Notes under the pieces: model-generated
Told to the model about the DNA's origin: nothing
The model's database searches: none
What the model saw: the letters and a program-made list of their open reading frames with translations, nothing else
Assembly (NCBI RefSeq): GCF_030734285.1
Contig: NZ_CP132294.1
Location: 930,001 to 994,000, forward strand
From: Natronococcus sp. AD-5
Lineage (GTDB): Archaea; Halobacteriota; Halobacteria; Halobacteriales; Natrialbaceae
DNA: 64,000 bases
Direction of reading: 5' to 3'
Shown here: one piece after another, positions 45,514 through 54,512 of the stretch
Numbering within the stretch: position 1 is the stretch's first letter
Layout of the letters: each line of letters opens with the position of its first letter
Position numbers and translations under genes: made by a program

Positions 45514-45756
45514 TCACCGCGTGTACAGCGTCGAGCTAACCAGCGACGGCAGGTGGACGTCGTCGTCCGGCGTCACCGCCAGGTAGGGTCGGTCGACGGG
45601 ACCGAAGACGTCGACGACGCGGCCGACGGTCTCGAGCGAGTCGTCGAGCACCATCGTCCCGATCTCGTCCCGGTGCGTCTCGGCGTCTCCGCCCGCGTCC
45701 GTCCGTAAGATCGCCAACCCCTGGGCGGTGCGGACGACCTGTCCGACCCGACGCAT
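45514..45756 (-). CDS. gar1: H/ACA ribonucleoprotein Gar1
   Basis: An 80-residue subunit of the archaeal H/ACA RNP, which guides pseudouridylation and helps substrate release. '[19 protein letters not shown]' and 'IGTMVLDDSLETVGRVVDVF' are the Gar1 beta-barrel, followed by 'GPVDRPYLAVTP'. Its ATG shares one base with the srp19 stop (TGATG), so the two are a coupled operon, the common archaeal order. Confidence 0.92.
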   Translation of the reverse strand: MRRVGQVVRTAQGLAILRTDAGGDAETHRDEIGTMVLDDSLETVGRVVDVFGPVDRPYLAVTPDDDVHLPSLVSSTLYTR

Positions 45757-46037
45757 CACTCCCGCATCGCGACGACGTACGCCGCGACGGCCTGGACGAG
45801 GTCGTTCTTCGTCGAGTCGTCGGCCCCGCGAACGACGACCCGGCCGCGGTCGGCCCAGTGCTCCCGCGAGTAGGACTTGTCCCGCTCGATCGTGGCGTCG
45901 TAGCCGATCTGCTGGACGGCTTTCGCGATCTCGTCGACCGTCGGCTCCTCGACCGCCAAGTCCTCGGCGACCCGTCGCCCCTCGGCCCGGGAGAGGTCCG
46001 TATCGAGATAGGCGGGCCAGATGACGTTCTCGACCAT
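45756..46037 (-). CDS. srp19: Signal recognition particle protein SRP19
   Basis: A 93-residue protein that binds SRP (7S) RNA and prepares it for SRP54. It starts '[20 protein letters not shown]' and contains '[20 protein letters not shown]', typical of archaeal SRP19. The earlier in-frame ATG at 46076 adds 13 unlikely residues. It overlaps gar1 by one base. Confidence 0.93.
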   Translation of the reverse strand: MVENVIWPAYLDTDLSRAEGRRVAEDLAVEEPTVDEIAKAVQQIGYDATIERDKSYSREHWADRGRVVVRGADDSTKNDLVQAVAAYVVAMRE

Positions 46038-46122
46038 ACCGTCATCTCGGCAGGCCTCCGGGTAAACACTTTTCAAAAATGGTCGGTTTCGCCCTCGAGT
46101 TCGGTCGGCGCTCGATACCGCG

Positions 46123-47184
46123 TTACCGGCGGCGAGTCAGTCCCGCCAGCAGGGCGAGCAGCGCCGCGGCGGCGACGGGAACGCCGAAGCCGGGGATCGT
46201 GTCGCCGCCCTCGGCCGTCGCGTCTGCATCGTCGGCCTCCTCATCTTCGGCCTCCTCATCCTCGGCGTGGATCTCCTGTGCGATCTCTTCGATCGCGAGC
46301 ACGACGAGCGGACCGGGTTGGCTCATGTACTGGTCGTTGACCGCGACGAACTGCTCGTTCTCGTAGGCGGTCGTTTCCGTGATGGGCTCGCTGACCGGCG
46401 GCTCGTCGCCCCAGGACTCGCCGTAGACGATCCACTCGGGATCTTCCGCGACGACGACCTCGTCGCTGATCTCGGCCCAGCCCTCGATGCCGGCTTCCGC
46501 GCCCAGGTTCTCGACGCCGGCGGCCGTCAGGATTTCGTGCTGGAACGTTCCCTCGCCGGCGGTGAAGCCGTCGCCCATCTCGTAGTACGCGAGCGGACGG
46601 TCGTCGTCGTCGACCATCTCTTCGACGCTCTCGAGTCGGTCGTCCATCCACTCGAGCGTCTCCGCGGCACCCTCGCACTCGCCGACGATCTCGCCGGTCA
46701 ACCTGACGTTCTCCGCGACGCCGTCGAGGGATCGTTCGGTCGGGAAGACGTAGACGGTCAGCCCCGAGTCGCGAAGCTGATCGATCACGTCGTCGCCCTG
46801 GAGCGCGTTCGCCGCGAGGACGACGTCGGGATCGCGGTCGATGACCTCCTCGGCGACGGGCGTGACGCCGTCGTCCTCGGAGATGTCGAGTTCCTCGTCG
46901 GCCTCGAGGTACTCGGTGTACGGGCCGACAGGCATACCGTCGACCTTCTCTTCGGCGCCGATCTCGAACATCACCTGGGCGTCGCTCGGCTGCAGCGCGA
47001 CGACCGAGTCGGGCTCTTCCTCGATCGTTATCTGCTCGCCGGTCGCGTCCTCACCCTCGAAGGGGAACTCGCAGGTCGGCTCTTCTTGCGCGATACTCGC
47101 CGCCCCTTCCCCCGCGACGGCGGTCGGCGTGAACGCGGCGAGCGCGGTCAGTACGGCCACGAAAACGATCAGTGATTTTCGCAT
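46123..47184 (-). CDS. btuF: Surface-anchored corrinoid-type ABC binding protein (BtuF-like) with PGF-CTERM
   Basis: A 353-residue solute-binding protein of the iron-siderophore/B12 class. A Sec-type signal is at '[18 protein letters not shown]'. The binding fold includes '[20 protein letters not shown]' and '[18 protein letters not shown]'. The C-terminus has an acidic spacer, then '[19 protein letters not shown]' and 'TRRR', a PGF-CTERM sorting signal for lipid attachment. It is divergent from btuC/btuD, which fits a B12/cobinamide importer. A metal-chelate substrate is the alternative. Confidence 0.85.
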   Translation of the reverse strand: MRKSLIVFVAVLTALAAFTPTAVAGEGAASIAQEEPTCEFPFEGEDATGEQITIEEEPDSVVALQPSDAQVMFEIGAEEKVDGMPVGPYTEYLEADEELDISEDDGVTPVAEEVIDRDPDVVLAANALQGDDVIDQLRDSGLTVYVFPTERSLDGVAENVRLTGEIVGECEGAAETLEWMDDRLESVEEMVDDDDRPLAYYEMGDGFTAGEGTFQHEILTAAGVENLGAEAGIEGWAEISDEVVVAEDPEWIVYGESWGDEPPVSEPITETTAYENEQFVAVNDQYMSQPGPLVVLAIEEIAQEIHAEDEEAEDEEADDADATAEGGDTIPGFGVPVAAAALLALLAGLTRRR

Positions 47185-47193
47185 CGATCGGAC

Positions 47194-47206
47194 AGTGGTC
47201 CCCACT
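47194..47206. promoter_or_regulatory. Palindrome AGTGGTCCCCACT, candidate operator
   Basis: 5-bp arms AGTGG and CCACT around TCC, lying 10-22 bp before the btuF start and beside the shared TATA element. It is well placed to control both directions. Confidence 0.45.
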
Positions 47207-47210
47207 CCAA

Positions 47211-47220
47211 CAAATATTTG
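47211..47220. promoter_or_regulatory. Palindromic TATA element CAAATATTTG shared by btuF and btuC
   Basis: A perfect 10-bp palindrome lying midway between the divergent starts: 27 bp from the btuF ATG at 47184 and 25 bp from the btuC GTG at 47245. The symmetry would allow TBP to bind in either direction. It also argues against the upstream TTG at 47218 as the btuC start. Confidence 0.6.
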
Positions 47221-47244
47221 CCTACTGCAAGCGAGCTTTCAGCC

Positions 47245-48264
47245 GTGTCTCGGGGTCGCACCGTCTCGTGGTCGCTCGCGCTGTCGGTGCTACTGGGCGC
47301 CGTCGTCGTCGCCAGCGCGGCGCTCGGACCGGTCCGGATCGATCCGGTGACCGTTTCGAAGGCGATCGTCAACCTCGTCGGGATCGGCGGGTACGAGGTG
47401 CCCGCGACGCACCAGACGATCGTCGCGGACGTCAGACTCCCCCGAATCCTCCTGGCGGCGACGGTCGGCTTCGCGCTCGCGGCGGCCGGGACGGTCATGC
47501 AGGGCTTCTTCAGAAATCCCCTCGCCGATCCGTCGATCATCGGCGTCTCCTCGGGGGCCGCGGTCGGCGCCGTCGCCGCGATCGCCTTCCCCGCGCTCGT
47601 GCCGATCGGGAGCGTCCACCTGCCCGCGTTCGTCGGCGCGCTCGCGACCGCGTTTCTGGTCTACGCCATCGCGACCGAGGGCGGTCGCACGCCGGTTGCG
47701 ACGCTGCTGCTCGCCGGCGTCGCCGTCCAGGCGTTTCTCGGCGCCGTGATCTCGTTCATGCTGGTCCACAGCGGCGAGAACCTTCGGGAAGCGGTCGTCT
47801 GGATGATGGGCCACCTCCACCGGAGCAACTGGGGCGACGTCGGCTTCGCGCTGCCGGTAACGCTCGTCGCCGTCCTCGTCCTCGGGGCCTACACCCGCGA
47901 GATGAACGTCCTCCTGCTCGGCGAGGAGGACGCCCAGCACCTCGGCGTGAACGTCGAGCGGACCAAGCTGCTGTTGCTCGCGCTCGCGAGCGTCGTCACC
48001 GCCGCTGGGGTCGCCGTCGCCGGCATCATCGGTTTCGTCGGCCTCGTCGTCCCCCACGCGATGCGGCTGATCGTCGGCCCGGACCACCGAATCCTGCTGC
48101 CGACGAGCGCGCTCGCGGGCGCGTCGTTTCTCGTCGTCGCGGACACCATCGCCCGCGTCGGCGCGTTCGGCATCCCGATCGTCCCCGTCGGAATCGTCAC
48201 CGCGACCGTCGGCGCGCCGTTCTTCCTCTACCTGCTCACGAACCGGGAGGTGCACGCACTGTGA
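47245..48264 (+). CDS. btuC: Corrinoid/iron-chelate ABC permease (FecCD/BtuC family)
   Basis: A 339-residue permease starting at GTG ('[20 protein letters not shown]'), with about ten helices. Family hallmarks are '[20 protein letters not shown]', '[11 protein letters not shown]' and the cytoplasmic loop '[19 protein letters not shown]' that docks to the ATPase. The last codon and stop overlap the btuD start (GTGA). It works with BtuF and BtuD. Confidence 0.93.
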   Translation: MSRGRTVSWSLALSVLLGAVVVASAALGPVRIDPVTVSKAIVNLVGIGGYEVPATHQTIVADVRLPRILLAATVGFALAAAGTVMQGFFRNPLADPSIIGVSSGAAVGAVAAIAFPALVPIGSVHLPAFVGALATAFLVYAIATEGGRTPVATLLLAGVAVQAFLGAVISFMLVHSGENLREAVVWMMGHLHRSNWGDVGFALPVTLVAVLVLGAYTREMNVLLLGEEDAQHLGVNVERTKLLLLALASVVTAAGVAVAGIIGFVGLVVPHAMRLIVGPDHRILLPTSALAGASFLVVADTIARVGAFGIPIVPVGIVTATVGAPFFLYLLTNREVHAL

Positions 48265-49568
48265 CGGGCGATCAGACGGGCTCGGCCGCAGCGAACGGGG
48301 CGCGGGTCGACGTCAGCGACGTCGCCGTGTCGCTCGGCGAGGTCGACGTCCTCGAGGACGTCTCCGTGACCGTCGAGCCGGGCGAGTTCGTCGGTCTGGT
48401 CGGGCCGAACGGGGCGGGCAAGACGACCCTCCTGCGGACGATAAGCGGCGCGCTCTCGCCGACGCGAGGAGCCGTCACGATCGACGGCACGGACCTCCAC
48501 GACCGTTCGTCGAAGGCGGCCAGTCGGCTGGTCGCGGTCGTCCCGCAGGATACGACCCTCTCCTTCTCCTTCGACGTGCGGACCGTCGTCGAGATGGGGC
48601 GCTACCCCCATCGGTCGCGGTTCTCGCCGCCGGCCAAGGGCGATCGCGAGCGGGTCGAACGCGCCCTCGAGCGGACCCGAACCGCCGAATTCGCCGACCG
48701 GCCGATCGACGAGGTCAGCGGCGGAGAGCGCCAGCGGGTCGTCCTCGCCCGCGCGATCGCGCAGGACACCCCCGTCCTGTTGCTGGACGAGCCGACGGCC
48801 AGCCTCGACGTCAACCACCAGATCGAGACGCTCGAGCTCGTTCGCGACCTCGTCGAGGACGGCAGTACCGTCGTCGCCGCGATCCACGACCTGGACCTCG
48901 CCGCGCGGTACTGCGATCGCCTCGTCGCCCTCGCGGACGGATCGGTGCTGGAGGCGGGGCCGCCCGAATCGGTGCTGAACACGAACACCCTCGCGGCCGC
49001 CTTCGACGTGAGCGCGGCGGTGACCGAGAATCCGGTGACCGGGACGCCGACCGTGACCGCCCTCCGCGAGACGGCGGTCTCACCGGTTCCGGAGCGAGTC
49101 CACGTCGTCGGAAACGACTCGAGCGCCGCGAGCGTCGTCTCGCGGCTGGCGGCCGCCGGCGTCGACTGCACGATCGGACCCGTCTCGAGCGGCGACATCG
49201 CTGCCGAAGTCGCCCGTCAGCAGGGCGTCGAGACGCTCGAGATCGAACCGTTCGCGCCGCTTTCGGCCGCCGACCGGTCCTCGGTCCGGCGGTCGCTCGA
49301 GGCTGCCGACGCGACGGTCGCGGCCGACCTCGAGGTCGGCGCCGGGAATCAACTCGTCCTCGAGGACCTGGCCGAAACGACCCCGCTGGTCGTCGTCGAA
49401 CGCCGCCCCTTCGTCGAACGAAACCACGCCGGCGAACGGGCGCGAACGCTTTACGAACAGTGCCGACGGCGAGGGGTCGTGGCCTCGCCGGACGAGGTGC
49501 TCGAGGCGGTCGCCGAAGCGGCGAATGCGTCGCGATCGCCGAGAGAGGTCGAAACAACGGAAGATTGA
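48261..49568 (+). CDS. btuD: Corrinoid ABC ATPase (BtuD-like) with extra C-terminal domain
   Basis: A 435-residue protein with a GTG start at the GTGA overlap. The first ~265 residues are an ATPase: '[19 protein letters not shown]' (Walker A), '[19 protein letters not shown]' (signature), '[16 protein letters not shown]' (Walker B). A further ~170 residues ('[20 protein letters not shown]', '[20 protein letters not shown]', '[19 protein letters not shown]') form an alpha/beta domain seen in haloarchaeal homologues but absent from bacterial BtuD. It may sense or salvage corrinoids. That role is a guess. Confidence 0.9.
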   Translation: MTGDQTGSAAANGARVDVSDVAVSLGEVDVLEDVSVTVEPGEFVGLVGPNGAGKTTLLRTISGALSPTRGAVTIDGTDLHDRSSKAASRLVAVVPQDTTLSFSFDVRTVVEMGRYPHRSRFSPPAKGDRERVERALERTRTAEFADRPIDEVSGGERQRVVLARAIAQDTPVLLLDEPTASLDVNHQIETLELVRDLVEDGSTVVAAIHDLDLAARYCDRLVALADGSVLEAGPPESVLNTNTLAAAFDVSAAVTENPVTGTPTVTALRETAVSPVPERVHVVGNDSSAASVVSRLAAAGVDCTIGPVSSGDIAAEVARQQGVETLEIEPFAPLSAADRSSVRRSLEAADATVAADLEVGAGNQLVLEDLAETTPLVVVERRPFVERNHAGERARTLYEQCRRRGVVASPDEVLEAVAEAANASRSPREVETTED

Positions 49569-49803
49569 GCGCGAACGGTATCGTCGAAGTCGTCGAGCGG
49601 TAATCCGACCGGCACCGACGGTGCGCTCCAAGCGAGAATTACGCGTTCTCGACCGTCGGTCGGTCCATCGAGATCACCGACGCCGCGGCTTCCGGTCGTA
49701 ATCGGCCGCTACGCTCGAGCTAGCCACGATTCCGGGGCCCAACCGAACTCTGCGCGCGGAAACGGGCTCGCGACTTTTTGCGCTTCCGAATCCCGTTCGA
49801 GGT

Positions 49804-50361
49804 ATGGGTATCGACGACAGTCCGACCCGACGAAGCGTGCTCCGGACCGCCGCCGCCGCGGCCGCAGCGGCCGGCGTTACGGGCGTAGCGACCGCACAAG
49901 AAGACGAGGAGGACGGCGAAGCGGACGCGGGGGAAGACGAAACCGGACGACTGCCGATCGTTCTCGGCGCCCGGACGGAGTACTGGTACGGTATCGCTCC
50001 CGAGGAGATCGAGGGCGAGGAGAATCCGACGCTCGAGTTCGAGGACGGCGAGGGGTACGAACTCGTCTGGATCAACCTCGACGGGGTCGAACACGAACTG
50101 GTCCTCGAGTCCGAAGCGGGCGATGAGATCGCGGTCTCGGACGAGACGGAGACGGCCGGTGAGGCGGTGTCGATGACCGTCGATGCGGCGGCGGAGATGA
50201 GCGAGTACTACTGCGAGTACCACCCCGACTCGATGCGCGGCGAGGTCGAACTGGACGGCGGGTTCGACCTCTCGAGGGGCGACGGTGGCGGTCGCACGGA
50301 CGACGATGATCATATGGGCGGTGACGACCACGTGCACGACGGGAACGAATCCGACGGGTGA
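49804..50361 (+). CDS. Tat-exported cupredoxin (halocyanin/plastocyanin-like)
   Basis: A 185-residue protein. 'PTRRSVLRTAAAAAAAAGVT' is a Tat signal, followed by an acidic spacer. The type-1 copper site is complete: His in 'NLDGVEHELVLES', then Cys, His and Met in 'YYCEYHPDSMRGEVELDG'. The tail is rich in Asp/His/Gly ('DDDDHMGGDDHVHDGNE') and may bind metal. It is probably a surface electron carrier. No lipobox is seen, so it may be soluble outside the cell. Confidence 0.88.
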   Translation: MGIDDSPTRRSVLRTAAAAAAAAGVTGVATAQEDEEDGEADAGEDETGRLPIVLGARTEYWYGIAPEEIEGEENPTLEFEDGEGYELVWINLDGVEHELVLESEAGDEIAVSDETETAGEAVSMTVDAAAEMSEYYCEYHPDSMRGEVELDGGFDLSRGDGGGRTDDDDHMGGDDHVHDGNESDG

Positions 50362-50444
50362 GGACGACGATGCCGACGGCGGCTACTGAGCCGGCTCCGG
50401 CCCGACCTCGACGACGGCCGGGTTCGGCGATCCGGACTGGACGG

Positions 50445-50451
50445 TTTTTTA
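50445..50451 (+). promoter_or_regulatory. TATA-like T-rich element for gatE
   Basis: TTTTTTA lies 26-32 bp before the gatE ATG at 50477. It could also terminate transcription from the cupredoxin gene. Confidence 0.4.
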
Positions 50452-50476
50452 CCCCCGCGCACCCGAGTGGCCGTCA

Positions 50477-52447
50477 ATGACCGACTACGACTACGACGAG
50501 CTCGGACTCGTCGCCGGGCTGGAGATCCACCAGCAACTCGACACGGCGACGAAGCTGTTCTGTCAGTGTCCGACCGAGCTTCGCGAGCCCGCGACGTCGA
50601 CGCGGCGGTTCACCCGCTACCTCCACCCGACCCGAAGCGAACTGGGCGAGATCGACGAGGCCGCCCTCGAGGAGAGCAAGGTCGACCGCGAGTTCGAGTA
50701 CCTCGCGTACGACTCGACCTGTCTCGTCGAGGAGGACGACGAACCGCCGCACGAGTTGGACGAGGAAGCGCTCGAGACGACGCTCGAGATCGCCCAGCTG
50801 ATGGACATGGCGCCGGTCGACCAGGCCCACGTCATGCGAAAGATCGTCGTCGACGGTTCGAACACGTCCGGCTTCCAGCGCTCGACGCTGATCGCGACCG
50901 ACGGGGAGATCGAAACCAGCGACGGCGCGGTCGGCATCGAGGATCTCCTGCTCGAGGAAGAGAGCGCCCAGCGCGTCGAAGAGACCGACGACGGCGTCCG
51001 CTACAGTCTCGACCGACTCGGCATCCCGCTGGTCGAGATCGGCACCAGTCCGGACGTCTCGACGCCCGAGCAGGCGCTCGAGGCCGCCGAGCGGATCGGG
51101 ATGCTGCTTCGCTCGACGGGGAAGGTCAAGCGCGGCCTGGGGACGATCCGCCAGGACGTCAACGTCTCCATCGCGGAGGGGGCCCGCGTCGAGATCAAGG
51201 GCGTCCAGAGCCTCGACGACATCGACGACATCGTCCGCAACGAGGTCGCCCGGCAGGTCGAACTCGTCGAGATCGCCGGCGAACTCGACGAGCGGGAGGC
51301 CTCCGTCGGCGAGTCGCAGGACGTGACCGAGGTCTTCGAGGACACCGACAGCGGCGTCATCGGCGGCGCACTCTCCTCGGGTGGCTCGGTGACGGCCGTT
51401 CCACTCTACGGCTTCGACGGACTGGTCGGCCGAAAGATCGCACCGGACCGACGGCTCGGCACGGAGTTCTCCGACCACGCGAAGCGCCACGGCGCGGGCG
51501 GGATCTTTCACACCGACGAGCTCCCCGCCTACGGGGTGACCGAGGACGAGGTCGCGGCGCTTCGAGACGCGGTCGACGCCGGACCCGAGGACGCCGTCGC
51601 GATCGTCGCCGACGACGACGAAACCGCCGCGTCGGCGATCGAGGCCGTCGCCGAGCGCGCGGCAACGTCGCTCGAGGGCGTTCCCGAGGAGACCCGCGGC
51701 GCGAACGACGACGGGACGACCCGGTACCTGCGCCCGCTCCCCGGCGCGGCGCGGATGTACCCCGAGACGGACGTTCCGCCCGTCGAGCCGGATCCGAGCG
51801 ACGTCCCCGAGCCGGAGCTGCTGACCGAGAAGGTCGAGCGCTACCAGGCGGAGTACGGCCTCGGTGCGGGGCTCGCGGAGCAGGTCGCCTACGGCAAACA
51901 CATGCCCCTCTTCGAGGACGTCGTCGCCGACGGCAGCTCCGCGAGTAGCGAGGGACGAAGTCCCTCGGACCGTTCGAGCGGGCGGGGCCCGCGAGAAGAC
52001 GACGCGAGCGGAGGCTCGTCGGACGAGTCCGACGGCGTCGACCCGACGCTGGCCGCGACGACGCTCGAGTCGACGCTCACCGAACTCCGTCGCGACGACG
52101 TCCCCGTCGAGAATCTGACGGAGACGCACCTCGCGTCCGTGCTCGAGATGGCCGAGCGCGGCGACCTCCCCAACGAGGGCGTGCCGGACCTCCTGCGGGC
52201 GCTCGCCGAGGAGCCGGATCGGTCGGCCGAAGAGGCGGCCGAGGAAGCGGATCTCGGCGGCGCCGACGAAGCCGAGGTCCGCGAGGCCGTCGTCGAGGTC
52301 GTCGAACGCAACGAGGGCCAGGTCGAAGAAGAGGGAATGCAGGCGTTCTCCGGCCTCATGGGCGAGTGCATGGGTGCCCTCCGCGGAAAGGCCGACGGCG
52401 ACCTCGTGAGCCAGCTGCTGCGCGAGGAGATCCAGAAACGGGCCTGA
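50477..52447 (+). CDS. gatE: Glutamyl-tRNA(Gln) amidotransferase subunit E
   Basis: A 656-residue archaeal GatE, which with GatD converts Glu-tRNA(Gln) to Gln-tRNA(Gln). It has 'GLVAGLEIHQQLDTATKLF', 'GTIRQDVNVSIAEGARVEIK' and 'YLRPLPGAARMYPETDVPP', conserved in the GatB/GatE kinase-amidotransferase domain, plus the C-terminal helical and YqeY-like tail ('GLMGECMGALRGKADGDLV'). It is longer than usual because of a Ser/Gly/Arg-rich insertion (about residues 490-520) encoded by consecutive hairpins. Confidence 0.95.
   Translation: MTDYDYDELGLVAGLEIHQQLDTATKLFCQCPTELREPATSTRRFTRYLHPTRSELGEIDEAALEESKVDREFEYLAYDSTCLVEEDDEPPHELDEEALETTLEIAQLMDMAPVDQAHVMRKIVVDGSNTSGFQRSTLIATDGEIETSDGAVGIEDLLLEEESAQRVEETDDGVRYSLDRLGIPLVEIGTSPDVSTPEQALEAAERIGMLLRSTGKVKRGLGTIRQDVNVSIAEGARVEIKGVQSLDDIDDIVRNEVARQVELVEIAGELDEREASVGESQDVTEVFEDTDSGVIGGALSSGGSVTAVPLYGFDGLVGRKIAPDRRLGTEFSDHAKRHGAGGIFHTDELPAYGVTEDEVAALRDAVDAGPEDAVAIVADDDETAASAIEAVAERAATSLEGVPEETRGANDDGTTRYLRPLPGAARMYPETDVPPVEPDPSDVPEPELLTEKVERYQAEYGLGAGLAEQVAYGKHMPLFEDVVADGSSASSEGRSPSDRSSGRGPREDDASGGSSDESDGVDPTLAATTLESTLTELRRDDVPVENLTETHLASVLEMAERGDLPNEGVPDLLRALAEEPDRSAEEAAEEADLGGADEAEVREAVVEVVERNEGQVEEEGMQAFSGLMGECMGALRGKADGDLVSQLLREEIQKRA
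51949..52018. repeat. Triple-hairpin insertion inside gatE
   Basis: Three palindromes in a row: CGAGGGAC-GAA-GTCCCTCG (51949-51967), GCGGGC-GGG-GCCCGC (51978-51992) and CGAGC-GGAG-GCTCG (52005-52018). They encode 'SEGRSPSDRSSGRGPREDD' and following residues, unlike the rest of GatE. It looks like a palindromic element tolerated in frame. Confidence 0.6.
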
Positions 52448-52597
52448 TCGCGAGCCGAAAGCGAGCGCGTAACCCGACGCGGGGCCGACTCGATCCCGTC
52501 GGGCCTGTGAGGGGCTTCTCGAAAGCGGATACGCGACTAACCCGTCACGGCATACGAATAGCCGGAGTCGGTCGTCGAAGGACCGTGCGACCGTACG

Positions 52598-53080
52598 CTA
52601 GTCCTCGACGAGTTCCTCGAGCAACGTCTCCAACTCGTAGCTCCGCAGCGCGTCCCGCTCCTCGATCGCCGAGATGACGAACGTCGAGTCCGTCCGATCG
52701 ACGCCCTCGAGTCGTTCGAACTCGGCGATCAGCCGCTCGACCATGCCGCTGTCGCTCAGGCGGGCGATGACGATGAAGTCCGTCTCGCCCATCGTGAAGT
52801 AGACGTTCGTCACGCCCTCGACGGTCGACAGCCGATCGGCGAACGTCTCGTAGGAGCCCTGGTAGTCGGCGTGAACCTCGACGATGACCGTGACGCCGAG
52901 GCCGAGTTCCTCGAGATCGACGTCGTAGCGATCGTTCGTGATGACGCCTTCCTCTCGGAGGTTGTTGAGACGGTAGTGGATCGTCGAGACCGGAATCCCG
53001 GTCGCCTCGTGAAGCCGTTCGGGGCTCCCGGTCTCGAGTTCGGAAATCGCCTTCAGCAGGCGCACGTCGCGTTCGTCCAT
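52598..53080 (-). CDS. Lrp/AsnC-family transcriptional regulator
   Basis: A 160-residue regulator. The winged helix occupies residues 1-60 ('LKAISELETGSPERLHEAT', 'STIHYRLNNLREEGVI'), and the RAM ligand-binding domain follows ('VEVHADYQGSYETFADRLS', 'GETDFIVIARLSDSGMVERL'). It is probably an octameric amino-acid-responsive regulator. It is divergent from the EamA transporter, with 186 bp between starts, a common arrangement for local control. Confidence 0.9.
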   Translation of the reverse strand: MDERDVRLLKAISELETGSPERLHEATGIPVSTIHYRLNNLREEGVITNDRYDVDLEELGLGVTVIVEVHADYQGSYETFADRLSTVEGVTNVYFTMGETDFIVIARLSDSGMVERLIAEFERLEGVDRTDSTFVISAIEERDALRSYELETLLEELVED

Positions 53081-53266
53081 GGGCCGAATTCGGCCGGGGG
53101 TGATTTCTGTGCTTCGAAGGGAACGCGACCGGTTGGAGATATCTTCAACACTAGTGCGCTCCCCCGGACGTACATTCGGATGCGATTCATATGTGTGGTT
53201 CTACATCCGACTTTTGACGCGTGGTTGTAGAAGAGACTAAATACAGGAACGGATTTCGAACGGAGC

Positions 53267-54316
53267 ATGAGTCGATCTCCATCCGTTCGTTCTGGCTACC
53301 AGGATGCGGTGTTGTTTTCGATCCTCGCGCTCTGCTGGGGGACCTCGTTCGTCGCGATCGAGGTCGGCCTCGAGTACGTGCCGCCGTTGCTGTTCGCCGG
53401 ACTTCGATACGCCCTCGCGGGCGTGATCGTCCTCGGGTACGCGGCCGTCGTGACCGATCGGCTTCGACCGGTCGACCGAGCCGAGTGGCTCGCCGTCGGC
53501 GTCGCCGGAGTGTTCGTCATCGCGCTCTACCACGCGCTGCTGTACGTCGGCGAGCTGTACGTCCCGGGGGCGATTGCGGCGACGATCGCCAGCACGGCCC
53601 CGATCCTCACGGCCGCGTTCGCCGGCGCGGTCCTTCCGGAAGAGCGGTTCGCTCCGGCGGGAGCCGTCGGACTCGTCCTCGGACTCCTCGGCGTGATCGC
53701 CGTCGTCCAGCCGTCGCCGACGGGACTCGAGACCGAGGTCCTCCTCGGCGCCGGGCTCGTGTTCGGCGCCGCGAGCGCATTCGCGATCGGAACCGTGCTC
53801 GTGCGCCCGATCGACGCCGCACTGCCGGTCGAGACCCTCCAGGCCTGGGCGATGCTCGTCGGCGGAGCGGTGCTCCTGCTCGCCGCACCCCTTCGCGGCG
53901 AATCGGTAGGCGCGATCGACGTGACGCCGTCGGCGCTGCTCTCCTTCGCCTACCTCACGCTCGTCTCGAGCGTGTTCGCGTTCTTCCTCTACTTCGAACT
54001 GCTCGACCGGGCCGGCGCGACGCAGGTCGCCCTCGTAGGATACGCCGAGCCGGCGGTCGCGATCGGCGTGAGCCGGCTGGTACTCGGCTACGTCGTCGAC
54101 TCGCTCGCGGTCGTCGGACTGTTCACGATCCTCGCCGGCTTCGCCGCCATCAAGCGACGGGCGCTCTGGCGGCTCGTGCGATCGACCGTCGAGAAGCGAC
54201 GGAGGTCGACCGGCGCCACTCCGCCCGTCGAGGCGCAGACCGAGGCGAGAACCGACGGCGGCGTCCCCTCCGAGAGCGAGCGCGCGGATTCGGAACCGTC
54301 GGCCGGCCGACGGTAG
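53267..54316 (+). CDS. EamA/DMT-family transporter
   Basis: A 349-residue membrane protein with two repeated EamA halves and about ten helices ('FSILALCWGTSFVAIEVGL' first half, 'AFLYFELL'-like region 'FAFFLYFELLDRAGATQVAL' second half). The C-terminal 50 residues are hydrophilic and Arg/Glu-rich. It likely exports a metabolite or amino acid. A TATA-like 'CTAAATAC' lies 25-31 bp before the ATG. The divergent Lrp gene may regulate it. Confidence 0.88.
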   Translation: MSRSPSVRSGYQDAVLFSILALCWGTSFVAIEVGLEYVPPLLFAGLRYALAGVIVLGYAAVVTDRLRPVDRAEWLAVGVAGVFVIALYHALLYVGELYVPGAIAATIASTAPILTAAFAGAVLPEERFAPAGAVGLVLGLLGVIAVVQPSPTGLETEVLLGAGLVFGAASAFAIGTVLVRPIDAALPVETLQAWAMLVGGAVLLLAAPLRGESVGAIDVTPSALLSFAYLTLVSSVFAFFLYFELLDRAGATQVALVGYAEPAVAIGVSRLVLGYVVDSLAVVGLFTILAGFAAIKRRALWRLVRSTVEKRRRSTGATPPVEAQTEARTDGGVPSESERADSEPSAGRR

Positions 54317-54463
54317 TTCCGAGACGAGGCCGACCGGTAATCGGTTCGACGTCCGGTTGGACGCGGAACCCCGAGGCGGTACTCGTACCCGTCGAGCGAT
54401 CCTCGCCGCGAGTCGACGCTGCTCTTCGTTGTCATTCGATGGCGTGTGACACACACTCACGAA

Positions 54464-54470
54464 AGTTTAT
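54464..54470 (+). promoter_or_regulatory. TATA-like element upstream of the HTH/zinc-ribbon gene
   Basis: 'AAGTTTATACG' lies about 45 bp before the ATG at 54513, implying a short 5' leader. Confidence 0.35.
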
Positions 54471-54512
54471 ACGAAACAACGTGGCCCGAACACGTGACAA
54501 CGGGGTACAATA

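Noticed and set aside
47218-47244. TTG start at 47218 for btuC
   Set aside because: It would place the start codon within the palindromic TATA element. The GTG at 47245 gives the correct promoter distance.
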